Assembly: GCA_028691965.1 (NCBI GenBank)
Contig: JAQUYE010000010.1
Coordinates: 1-55,116 of the forward strand
Origin: Paludibacter sp.
GTDB lineage: Bacteria > Bacteroidota > Bacteroidia > Bacteroidales > Paludibacteraceae
Direction of reading: 5' to 3'
DNA length: 55,116 bases
Shown: in pieces, positions 36,316 to 44,403 of the stretch
Layout: every line of letters starts with the position of its first letter
How positions within the stretch are numbered: the first letter of the stretch is position 1
Program-made: the position numbers and the translations under genes
Notes under the pieces: model-generated
Databases searched by the model: none
What the model saw: only the letters and a program-made list of their open reading frames with translations
Told to the model about the DNA's origin: nothing

Positions 36316-37605
36316 ATGATGTATTTTGAAAAGGGAGGTGCCGGGCTGGAGCTTGGCTCCTCCGATTTAAAGGAAGGTCTTTTTACCGCGTTGGAGAAAT
36401 TAGGTAAACGCCATAAGGTTCTTGCCATTCCTCCTGATTATACGCGACTTCCAAGTCGGGCCGGTGAATTGACGGAACTATGCTGGAACTACTACGGAGA
36501 GGCTCTTACCGACGTACTTCCTGCACTGGGAACGCATAGTCCGATGACTGCCCCGCAGATTGAGCACATGTTTGGTGCTATGCCCTCATCACTGATCCGG
36601 GAGCATGATTGGCGCAATGATGTGGTAACACTGGGTACAGTTCCGGCTGAGTTTGTTAAGGAAGTATCGGAAGGTGCAGTTGACTTTCCATGGCCTGCCC
36701 AGGTAAATAAATTACTGAGAGATGGTGGTTTTGATCTTATTCTTTCAATAGGACAGGTTGTGCCTCACGAAGTAGTGGGCATGGCTAATTACAACAAAAA
36801 CATCTTTGTAGGTACCGGAGGATCGGAAGGAATTAATAAAAGTCATTTTATTGGAGCAGCTTATGGCATGGAACGCATGATGGGTCATGCCGACACTCCC
36901 GTACGCAGAGTATTTAACTATGCTTCCGATAATTTTGCCAACCATCTTCCGATCGTTTATGTACAGACTGTCGTGGGACTTGACAAGACCGACGGCAAGG
37001 TGAAAACACGCGGTTTGTTTATAGGCGACGACTTTGAGGTATTTGACAAGGCAGCGCGACTGGCACTGGAAGTAAACTTTGAGATGCTCGATCGTCCGCT
37101 TAAAAAAGTGGTAGTTTACCTCGATCCTACCGAATTTAAAAGCACCTGGCTGGGTAATAAATCAATCTACAGAACCAGAATGGCTATCGACGATGAAGGA
37201 GAACTAATCGTTCTTGCACCGGCATTAAAGGAATTTGGAGAAGATAAGGAAATAGACCGCCTCATCCGCAAATACGGCTATTTCGGAACACCTTTCACCC
37301 TGAAAGCGTGCGACGAAAACGAGGAGCTCCGTCAGAACCTCGGTGCAGCGGCACACCTTATACATGGTTCAACGGAAGGTAGGTTCTCCGTTACCTATTG
37401 CCCGGGTAAAAAAGAAGGAAACCTTAGTCGCGAAGAAATTGAAAGTGTGGGCTTCAAGTGGGCCGACTACGATGAGGTAGTGGGTAGTTACAACCCTGAT
37501 GAATTAAAAGACGGCTTTAACATCCTTCCAGATGGTGAAGAAATATTCTATATATCGAATCCTGCACTGGGCTTATGGGCTTACAGGGAACGTTTTAAGT
37601 ACTGA
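36316..37605 (+). CDS. LarA-superfamily nickel-pincer racemase/epimerase (DUF2088)
   Basis: A 429-residue homologue of lactate racemase LarA. All key positions of the L. plantarum enzyme can be placed. D41 and R44 lie in PPDYTRLP (its D72/R75), H74 in LGTHSP (H108) and H151 in VPHEVVG (H174). The cofactor-attachment lysine K161 lies in NYNKNIFVG (K184), and the nickel-ligand H177 in INKSHFIG (H200). The 10- and 16-residue spacings of the last three are identical. It therefore probably carries the nickel-pincer nucleotide. The operon points to an aldonate, such as D-mannonate/D-gluconate C2 epimerisation, rather than lactate. The cofactor genes larB, larC and larE are not in the window. Confidence 0.85.
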   Translation: MMYFEKGGAGLELGSSDLKEGLFTALEKLGKRHKVLAIPPDYTRLPSRAGELTELCWNYYGEALTDVLPALGTHSPMTAPQIEHMFGAMPSSLIREHDWRNDVVTLGTVPAEFVKEVSEGAVDFPWPAQVNKLLRDGGFDLILSIGQVVPHEVVGMANYNKNIFVGTGGSEGINKSHFIGAAYGMERMMGHADTPVRRVFNYASDNFANHLPIVYVQTVVGLDKTDGKVKTRGLFIGDDFEVFDKAARLALEVNFEMLDRPLKKVVVYLDPTEFKSTWLGNKSIYRTRMAIDDEGELIVLAPALKEFGEDKEIDRLIRKYGYFGTPFTLKACDENEELRQNLGAAAHLIHGSTEGRFSVTYCPGKKEGNLSREEIESVGFKWADYDEVVGSYNPDELKDGFNILPDGEEIFYISNPALGLWAYRERFKY

Positions 37606-37611
37606 TAAACA

Positions 37612-38745
37612 ATGAAAATCGTAATTGACGATAAAATCCCATACATCCGTGGCGCTTTTGAACCCTATGCGGATGTACTCTACTTGTCGGGACCTGCCAC
37701 AACTGCTTCAGTAGTAAAAGATGCAGCTGCCATAGTTACCCGGACACGTACCAATTGCAATAAAGAATTACTCGACGGTTCGTCGGTTAAAATTATTGCA
37801 ACTGCTACTATTGGTTTTGATCATATCGATACTGACTACTGTGAAAGAAATGGTATCAGATGGACAAATGCACCCGGTTGTAATTCAAAATCTGTTGAAC
37901 AGTACATTGCCTCCGTTCTGATGGTATGGGCTGAAAAACAAGAACGAAAACTAAGCGATAGCTGTATTGGGATAATTGGGGTTGGCAATGTAGGAAGCAA
38001 GGTAGCACGAATTAGTGAGTTGTTGGGCATGAAGGTTCTGCTGAACGACCCTCCCCGGGCCCGCAGGGAGCAATCAGGTGACTTTGTCGATATTTCGGTA
38101 ATACAGCAGGAAGCAGATATTATCACGTTGCATGTGCCGTTGGAAACAGCAGGAGAAGACCCTACCTATCATCTTATTAATCCTTTGTTCGTGAATGGGT
38201 TAAAGAAGCAAGCACTATTAATAAATTCGTGTCGGGGCGAGGTTACTGATACCAGCGCGGTAAAACTGGCTGTACAAGCCGGGCAGATTGCCGGCTTTGT
38301 AGCAGATTGCTGGGAGAATGAACCTGATATCGACAGAGAATTAATGGAGATGTGTTTTCTGGCAACTCCTCATATTGCCGGATACTCAAAAGATGGCAAA
38401 GCAACAGGAACGCGTATGAGCGTACAGTCGATCAGCCGCTTTCTGGGTATGGAACTTAATAATTGGGAACCTGCAGGTATAGAGCCTCCTTTAAAACCGG
38501 TACTCCACATCAATGGAAAGGGATTATCTGATCAGGAGATTGTTGCCAGGGCAATTTTGCATAGTTATGATATCCGCGATGACGATACTGCTTTCCGCAG
38601 TAAACCGGAAGCATTTGAACAGCTACGGGGTGATTATCCTGTGAGAAGAGAATTTCCGGCATATACCATTAAAGCAGAAAATATTCCGCCATCGGTGCTG
38701 AACATTTTGAGTCAGTTAGGCTTTAGAATTGATGGAGTACACTAA
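37612..38745 (+). CDS. pdxB: 4-phosphoerythronate dehydrogenase (PdxB-like 2-hydroxyacid dehydrogenase)
   Basis: A 377-residue D-isomer-specific 2-hydroxyacid dehydrogenase. The NAD motif GVGNVG is at 123-128, with R208, E237 and H254 as the catalytic triad (NSCRGE, WENEPDI, ATPHIAGYSKDG). TATIGFDHID and NAPGCNSKSVEQY are typical of PdxB, which acts in the DXP-dependent pyridoxal phosphate pathway, and the C-terminal extension fits PdxB. Its position six bases after the LarA homologue and ahead of gnd is unusual for a vitamin B6 gene. A sugar-acid substrate remains possible. Confidence 0.85.
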   Translation: MKIVIDDKIPYIRGAFEPYADVLYLSGPATTASVVKDAAAIVTRTRTNCNKELLDGSSVKIIATATIGFDHIDTDYCERNGIRWTNAPGCNSKSVEQYIASVLMVWAEKQERKLSDSCIGIIGVGNVGSKVARISELLGMKVLLNDPPRARREQSGDFVDISVIQQEADIITLHVPLETAGEDPTYHLINPLFVNGLKKQALLINSCRGEVTDTSAVKLAVQAGQIAGFVADCWENEPDIDRELMEMCFLATPHIAGYSKDGKATGTRMSVQSISRFLGMELNNWEPAGIEPPLKPVLHINGKGLSDQEIVARAILHSYDIRDDDTAFRSKPEAFEQLRGDYPVRREFPAYTIKAENIPPSVLNILSQLGFRIDGVH

Positions 38746-38751
38746 AACAAC

Positions 38752-38759
38752 TAAATTTG
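38752..38759 (+). promoter_or_regulatory. -7 promoter box (TAAATTTG) for gnd
   Basis: TAAATTTG fits TAnnTTTG and lies 26 bases upstream of the gnd ATG at 38786, just after the pdxB stop. A TTGA at 38729-38732, 19 bases upstream, is a possible -33 element. gnd could thus be expressed both alone and by read-through from the operon. Confidence 0.55.
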
Positions 38760-38785
38760 CAATTAAAAATAACAATAGAAATCGT

Positions 38786-40240
38786 ATGAAGCAAAAAGCA
38801 GACATTGGCCTGATTGGTTTGGCCGTAATGGGGGAAAACCTCGTTCTGAACATGGAGAGCAAAGGTTTCACTGTGGGTGTATACAACCGTACAGTTGAAA
38901 AAGTTGACCAGTTTTTGGCTGGCCGCGGTAAAGGTAAAAACTTTATCGGTGCACATTCTATAAAGGAATTGTGCGACTCACTTGAAAAGCCCCGTAAAGT
39001 AATGATGCTGGTAAAGGCAGGAAAACCGGTTGATGACTTTATCGAACAAATTATTCCTCACCTCGAAGAAGGTGATATCATTATTGACGGTGGTAACTCT
39101 CATTTCCCCGATACCATTCGTCGTACTAAGTACGTGGAAAGTAAAGGATTATTGTACATAGGTACAGGAGTTTCCGGTGGTGAAGAAGGTGCTTTACTTG
39201 GTCCTTCCATGATGCCCGGAGGATCACCTGCAGCATGGCCTGCAGTGAAGGAAATCTTCCAGGCTGTTGCAGCAAAAGTAGAAGACAATGTACCTTGTTG
39301 CGACTGGGTAGGCGAAGATGGTGCCGGTCATTTCGTAAAAATGGTACACAACGGTATTGAATATGGTGATATGCAAATCATCAACGAATCGTATCAGTTG
39401 ATGAAGGATCTGCTGGGTATGAATGCCGACGAGATGCACGAAGTGTTTAAGGAATGGAATAAGGGTGACCTGGATTCGTACTTAATTGAGATTACCCGCG
39501 ATATTCTTGCTTATAAGGATACCGACGGGGAGGCTTTGGTTGAGAAGATTCTCGATACTGCAGGCCAGAAAGGTACGGGTAAATGGACAGGTATAGTAGC
39601 ACTCGACCTGGGTATTCCCCTTACCCTAATTGGCGAGTCGGTATTTGCCCGTTGTTTGTCGGCCCAGAAAGACATTCGCGTAAAAGCATCGAAAGTAATC
39701 AGCGGACCGAAAGTTAACTTTACAGGCGAAAAGAAACAAATGATTGACGACTTGAAAGATGCCTTGTTTGGTGCCAAAATTATTTCGTATGCTCAGGGTT
39801 ATAACCTGATGATGGAAGCTGCTAAAGAATACAGCTGGAATCTGAACTACGGAGGTATTGCTCTTATGTGGCGTGGTGGCTGTATCATTCGCTCTGCGTT
39901 CTTAGGTGATATTAAAAAGGCTTTCGACAAGAACCCCGGATTAGAAAACCTGCTACTGGATCCTTACTTCAAGGAAAAAGTGGAAAAGGCACAGGCAGGA
40001 TGGCGTCGTGTATGTGCAGCAGCACTTAGCAACGGGATTCCGGTTCCGGCACTTACTTCGGCTCTCTGCTACTTCGACGGATTACGCAGCGAACGACTGC
40101 CGGCTAACCTGCTTCAGGCTCAGCGCGACTACTTTGGAGCTCATACCTACGAACGAATCGATCGTCCGCGTGGTCAGTTCTTCCACACTAACTGGACTGG
40201 TCGTGGTGGTGATACTGCTTCAACAACCTATGAAGTATAA
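38786..40240 (+). CDS. gnd: 6-phosphogluconate dehydrogenase, decarboxylating
   Basis: Oxidatively decarboxylates 6-phosphogluconate to ribulose-5-phosphate. The protein has 484 residues. It has an N-terminal Rossmann motif GLAVMGENLVLN with NRT (NADP-type), VKAGKPVDDFI, the substrate site SGGEEGALLGPSMMPGG, the catalytic lysine in HFVKMVHNGIEYGDMQ, and the C-terminal HTNWTGRGG tail. The start at 38786 is preferred because an upstream in-frame ATG at 38729 would lie before the promoter and inside pdxB. zwf and pgl are not adjacent. The gene ends at a strong terminator. Confidence 0.96.
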   Translation: MKQKADIGLIGLAVMGENLVLNMESKGFTVGVYNRTVEKVDQFLAGRGKGKNFIGAHSIKELCDSLEKPRKVMMLVKAGKPVDDFIEQIIPHLEEGDIIIDGGNSHFPDTIRRTKYVESKGLLYIGTGVSGGEEGALLGPSMMPGGSPAAWPAVKEIFQAVAAKVEDNVPCCDWVGEDGAGHFVKMVHNGIEYGDMQIINESYQLMKDLLGMNADEMHEVFKEWNKGDLDSYLIEITRDILAYKDTDGEALVEKILDTAGQKGTGKWTGIVALDLGIPLTLIGESVFARCLSAQKDIRVKASKVISGPKVNFTGEKKQMIDDLKDALFGAKIISYAQGYNLMMEAAKEYSWNLNYGGIALMWRGGCIIRSAFLGDIKKAFDKNPGLENLLLDPYFKEKVEKAQAGWRRVCAAALSNGIPVPALTSALCYFDGLRSERLPANLLQAQRDYFGAHTYERIDRPRGQFFHTNWTGRGGDTASTTYEV

Positions 40241-40266
40241 GCTCTAAGAATACCTTATATATACAG

Positions 40267-40300
40267 AAGTGCCCTGATAGTTAATTCTATCAGGGCACTT
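40267..40300. terminator. Perfect 14-bp hairpin terminator after gnd
   Basis: Bases 40267-40280 pair perfectly with 40287-40300 around a 6-base loop, followed by TTGTATTTG. It lies between convergent gnd and the OstA-like gene, so it may serve both. Confidence 0.9.
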
Positions 40301-40315
40301 TGTATTTGAAAATAA

Positions 40316-42181
40316 TTATTGCTGTTGAACAGGCGGAGTGGGTGTCACACCGGGAACTATCTGCCTGGCAGCTCCTTGTTCAGTTGCAGCAGGTTCTTCT
40401 GCCGGATCGGGTGGAGTGCCTGATTCGGGTAGGGTATCCTGAGGTGGTGAGTCGCTCCCGATAGCTGGTTGTGACCTAAAAACAATGGAGTTACGCTCTC
40501 CCTTTGGAAACCTGAAAAACACTTCCTCTTTTGAGAATGGTCGCAGGTTTTCAGCCCAATAAAACAGTTCGAGCCTTGATTTCTCCTCAGTAACCAGGTG
40601 TAAAGGAGTAAAGATTCCGGAAGATGCAGAGGTAAGTACAATCCGCTCAATCTTCTTATCCTTGAAATGCATCACTACCTTACTGCTTTCGGTACGGTTT
40701 GCACCAAGAAGCGTACTGTCGGCATCTTCACGGGCAAAATAAACCGTTTCAGCATTCCCGTTTACTTCAACCAGTTTTAGCTGACTACTATCCATGTAGG
40801 CTATAATATCTTTTCCGGTTATCTGATTAAAATGCACCGAATCGACCATCTCGACCACGATACAGTTCTCTTCCATATTAACTGTATCTACATTCTTGTT
40901 TTTGGTGTTTACCGCAATTTTTCTGGCCGACATTTGCTGGTTTTCCTGCCAGAGTATAGGATCGTAATACAGGGTCATCACCGAATCCTTACCATCGTAA
41001 AACAGAGAATCCGACAGTCCCTGAATATCTTCACGGTAGAAACGAACGTTGTACCAGGCTTTCGCATGATTGTTCAAACTATCATCCTTGAATGTCTGCA
41101 GCGTGTCGGCATGAATGTACATTGTTTTCAGACTATCCGACCAGTCGACCAATAATGCCGAGTCGGTCGCAATCCCCAGTTCGGTAGCCTCACTATAGTA
41201 CACATAATTTCCATTCAAAGTCGATTTCTGAACCGTGTCGTTCAATACCACTTTCCCGAAGGACTCACCGTAACCTGTTTTCTTATCGTAGAAAATTGTA
41301 TCGCCGGTAATGGATTTTCCTTCATTGTTGACAACCACGGAGCGATTAAGGAGCATAGAGCGCTCGGTATCGGTATTGTACCAACCTTTATTTGTATAGA
41401 TATCTGTTTCGTTATCGTATATAATATGTGTATCGCCCACCATATCGGCTATATGCGTATGCGTATTATACTTCAGGGTGTCGGAGTTCATAACGAAATT
41501 TTCATTCACCAGCTTAACATCATTGCTGAACAGGGCATCATCACTTCTGGTTGAGTACTGGCCCCATACAGAAGTTAAGGTATTCTCGGGATCGACAACT
41601 TTTCCGCCTGTAAAGTAGTAAGCCAACTCTGTATTACGATCGTAGTTCAGACTATCAGTAGTCAGTGTTGTCTTACGATTTTCCAATCGCACATTGCCGC
41701 GTAATCGGGCTAATTTAGTATTTCCATCGTAATACAACCGGTCACCGTAGGCAAACACTGTATCGCCCTGGTTGATTACAACCCGGCTAAATGCATCCAG
41801 CGAGTTAACTTCCTGGTAAAAGTAAGCACTATCACAGGATAAGGTAGCATTATCATGGCGGAAACGCACATTCCCTTTTGCAATTTGGATATCGGGGCGC
41901 AACATCTCATCAAAAGACAAAAGATCGGCGTTCTCCATGATTATGATGCGTGCATTAGGCTGATCATACGGACTCCGGATAGGAGCAACCGGCTGAGGAG
42001 TCGGGATCGGCTTAACAGTCCGTGTAGCCCGCGAAGGAGCAGGCTTTGGAGGAGCTGGTTTCATACTCTCCAGCACCTCTTCCCGAAGTTTCCGGTGACG
42101 AATCTGCGAGGATACATCAGCAACATACCCCACTGTTAGCAGCACTACGAATGCTGAACTTAATAAACCTTTATAGTTCAT
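40316..42181 (-). CDS. OstA-like (LptA/LptD N-terminal type) periplasmic protein
   Basis: A 621-residue exported protein rich in the beta-jellyroll repeats of OstA/LptA proteins that bridge lipopolysaccharide across the periplasm. Repeated motifs such as LSCDSAYFYQ, TLTTDSLNYDRNT and ADTLQTFKDDSL recur over residues about 60-540. The N-terminus has a hydrophobic signal, and both flanks carry Pro-rich segments. I use the ATG at 42181 (MNYKGLL); an in-frame GTG at 42193 is possible. It is the last gene of the SurA/PPIase operon, a sensible grouping for outer-membrane assembly. Confidence 0.85.
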   Translation of the reverse strand: MNYKGLLSSAFVVLLTVGYVADVSSQIRHRKLREEVLESMKPAPPKPAPSRATRTVKPIPTPQPVAPIRSPYDQPNARIIIMENADLLSFDEMLRPDIQIAKGNVRFRHDNATLSCDSAYFYQEVNSLDAFSRVVINQGDTVFAYGDRLYYDGNTKLARLRGNVRLENRKTTLTTDSLNYDRNTELAYYFTGGKVVDPENTLTSVWGQYSTRSDDALFSNDVKLVNENFVMNSDTLKYNTHTHIADMVGDTHIIYDNETDIYTNKGWYNTDTERSMLLNRSVVVNNEGKSITGDTIFYDKKTGYGESFGKVVLNDTVQKSTLNGNYVYYSEATELGIATDSALLVDWSDSLKTMYIHADTLQTFKDDSLNNHAKAWYNVRFYREDIQGLSDSLFYDGKDSVMTLYYDPILWQENQQMSARKIAVNTKNKNVDTVNMEENCIVVEMVDSVHFNQITGKDIIAYMDSSQLKLVEVNGNAETVYFAREDADSTLLGANRTESSKVVMHFKDKKIERIVLTSASSGIFTPLHLVTEEKSRLELFYWAENLRPFSKEEVFFRFPKGERNSIVFRSQPAIGSDSPPQDTLPESGTPPDPAEEPAATEQGAARQIVPGVTPTPPVQQQ

Positions 42182-42194
42182 TCCTGATCGCACC

Positions 42195-43556
42195 TTATTT
42201 TATCCAGCCCGGAAATTCGAATTCGCAGTTGGTCCATTCAGGATCAATGCTTATATAGGTTTCCTTCTGTTTTTTAGAAATCCAGCTTTTAAGGAACTTT
42301 CCTTTTTCAGTCTCTTCGTAAAAGTTTTTAAGCAACTGATAATCATCTGTAAGGTTGGCTTTGTGTGTTTCAACCTTAGACTTCAGTTTTACCAATGCAA
42401 CTACTTCCTTGTTCGACTGAGGATCGATCATCGTAAACGGTTCTGAAAGCTCTCCTACCTTCATAGAATATACTATTTTGGAGATTTCCTGAGGAAGATC
42501 CTTGTATTCAAACTTTGAAGTACCTGTGTTCGGATTGAGCATCAGACCGGCATTCATAGCAGTATTCTTGTCCTGGGAAAAATAAATAACCCCTTGTTCG
42601 AAAGTCATCTTCTCAGTTCTGATTTGATTGGCAATGGAATCGAGTTGCTTGATGGCCTTATCGGTATCGGCTATCGATACTTTAGGTTTCAGCAAAATAT
42701 GCCTGCAATTAATCCTGTCACCGCGTTTCTCAATTAACTGAATAATATGAAAGCCGTATTCTGTTTCAACAATTCGAGATACACGTTCCGGATCGGAAAG
42801 GTTAAACGCCACATTAGCAAACTCGGGCACATAATTTCCTTTCCCTCTAAAGCCTAATTCACCACCACGCTTTGCACTTTCAGGGTCTTCAGAATATAAG
42901 CGGGCCAACACCGAGAAATCGGTAGTTCCGCTGTGAACACGTTCGGTGAAGGAGCGCAGTCTTTCTTTTACAGCTTCTATTTCCTCTTCGGGAATAGGGG
43001 GTTGGAAACTGATAATCTGAAGTTCAACCTGGGCAGGTACTGTCGGGATACTATCGTCGGCCAGGGTTCTGTAAAAACGACGTACATCTGCGGGGGTAGA
43101 TTTTATATGTTCAACCAGCTTCTGCTGCATTTGCTGAATAATCTGGTTGTTGCGAAGCATCTCGCGGGTCTCCTCCCGGATAGCAACGATATTCTTTCCG
43201 AAATACTCTTCGAGTTTTTCACGCGAACCAATCTGAGTAACAAAATAGTTCATTTGCATTTCAACATTATTCATCACCATACTCTCGTTTGGTTCGATAC
43301 TGTCGAGCTGAGCCTGGTGTAAATAGAGTTTTTGAATGGCAATTCGTTCAGGGATTACACAATAGGGATCGCCTTCGATGGGGGTCCCTTCATATTGAGC
43401 ACGAAGTCGTTGTTGCTCCACTTCCGATCGAAGTATGGCCTCATCACCAACAATCCAGATTACCTCATCAATAATTCCTTGTTGAGCCATTAGCGACGAA
43501 AGAGAAAAAAGCAATACAAAACAACTGATTATTCTGTTGTACATAGTTTTATTCAT
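42195..43556 (-). CDS. SurA-like periplasmic chaperone/peptidyl-prolyl isomerase
   Basis: A 453-residue exported chaperone that helps fold outer-membrane proteins. A signal peptide (about 1-24) is followed by a SurA N-terminal helical domain (IDEVIWIVGDEAILRSEVE). Two parvulin domains follow, marked by GELGFRGKGNYVPEFANVAF ... GFHIIQLIEKRGD and then INCRHILLKPK. The frame is open back to 43658, but the ATG at 43556 (or 43544, MYNRIIS) gives a proper signal peptide. It overlaps the upstream stop by 8 bases, indicating translational coupling. Confidence 0.9.
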   Translation of the reverse strand: MNKTMYNRIISCFVLLFSLSSLMAQQGIIDEVIWIVGDEAILRSEVEQQRLRAQYEGTPIEGDPYCVIPERIAIQKLYLHQAQLDSIEPNESMVMNNVEMQMNYFVTQIGSREKLEEYFGKNIVAIREETREMLRNNQIIQQMQQKLVEHIKSTPADVRRFYRTLADDSIPTVPAQVELQIISFQPPIPEEEIEAVKERLRSFTERVHSGTTDFSVLARLYSEDPESAKRGGELGFRGKGNYVPEFANVAFNLSDPERVSRIVETEYGFHIIQLIEKRGDRINCRHILLKPKVSIADTDKAIKQLDSIANQIRTEKMTFEQGVIYFSQDKNTAMNAGLMLNPNTGTSKFEYKDLPQEISKIVYSMKVGELSEPFTMIDPQSNKEVVALVKLKSKVETHKANLTDDYQLLKNFYEETEKGKFLKSWISKKQKETYISIDPEWTNCEFEFPGWIK

Positions 43557-44385
43557 TGAAAAAAGTAATGGTTCCGTTAGTAACGGCATCGTTGTATAAT
43601 TCTTCTTCAAACCGGGATACAAATTCGGATTTAAGCTTATTCTGTATAATCTCCGCAATTCGTGTTCGGGCTATTTCATAGGGTTCTGTTTCCCCTTGTT
43701 TTCTTACTTCCCGGATATGAAGTAAATAATGTCGGGCAGAATCACTTACTTCTATAAATGTCCCTTTAAAATCATCGGGTTGCACCGGAATCTTCTTTTG
43801 CAATTCGCTGTATGGCATCCAGCTGTCGAAGAAGTATTGATAACTTAGCGCATTCTTCATGCTATACTTCTCGATCTTCTCCAACGATTTCTCATTCCCT
43901 GACCGCACCCATATCCTCACATCCGACATGGTAGGTGCCCCTTTGGGTACTACAAGCAACAGTCCTTTCAGGTAAGGTTCGCGCACTATAAACTGATCGT
44001 TATACTGATCGTAAAACCGGCGAACTTCGTCTTCCGACACTTCGTTGGATAAGCGTTGCTGAATCAGTTTCTGCTGGTATTGATGGATAGTAAGTGCTTT
44101 GCGGTAATCTTCCAGTAATTGGTCAATTGCAGCTTTATCATCAACATTTCGCTTTGCATTTTCATACAACAGAATATCGGTAGCCCATTTACGAATATAG
44201 CCTTCGGCTGTCTGCAAACTGTCAGCAGTGGAAACGTTTGGAGGAATAATAGCCTCAACCTGGTCACGGTACAAAAATTTACCCTCCACTTCCAGTAGAG
44301 CTACCCGGTCGTTTTCCTGTACAGCTGGTGTGCAGGAGAGAACTAAAAAACCGGTAAAAAGGAAGCAGAAAAATTTAGAGTACAT
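43549..44385 (-). CDS. SurA-N-like lipoprotein without a clear PPIase domain
   Basis: A 278-residue lipoprotein (LVLSC lipobox, Cys at residue 18). A helical region (about 55-135: YIRKWATDILLYENAKR, VSEDEVRRFYDQYND) resembles the SurA/parvulin N-terminal chaperone domain. The segment 135-255 lacks the conserved parvulin GGxLGxx and HIIKL-type motifs, apart from a weak SARHYLLHIREV. It is probably a periplasmic holdase-type chaperone. It sits between two genuine PPIases in an operon conserved in Bacteroidales as far as I know. Confidence 0.75.
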   Translation of the reverse strand: MYSKFFCFLFTGFLVLSCTPAVQENDRVALLEVEGKFLYRDQVEAIIPPNVSTADSLQTAEGYIRKWATDILLYENAKRNVDDKAAIDQLLEDYRKALTIHQYQQKLIQQRLSNEVSEDEVRRFYDQYNDQFIVREPYLKGLLLVVPKGAPTMSDVRIWVRSGNEKSLEKIEKYSMKNALSYQYFFDSWMPYSELQKKIPVQPDDFKGTFIEVSDSARHYLLHIREVRKQGETEPYEIARTRIAEIIQNKLKSEFVSRFEEELYNDAVTNGTITFFNE

Positions 44386-44403
44386 CCGGTAAGACTATCT
44401 TAT

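Noticed and set aside
38729-38785. Longer gnd start at the ATG at 38729
   Set aside because: It overlaps pdxB and lies upstream of the -7 box at 38752. The shorter start gives the standard 6PGDH N-terminus.
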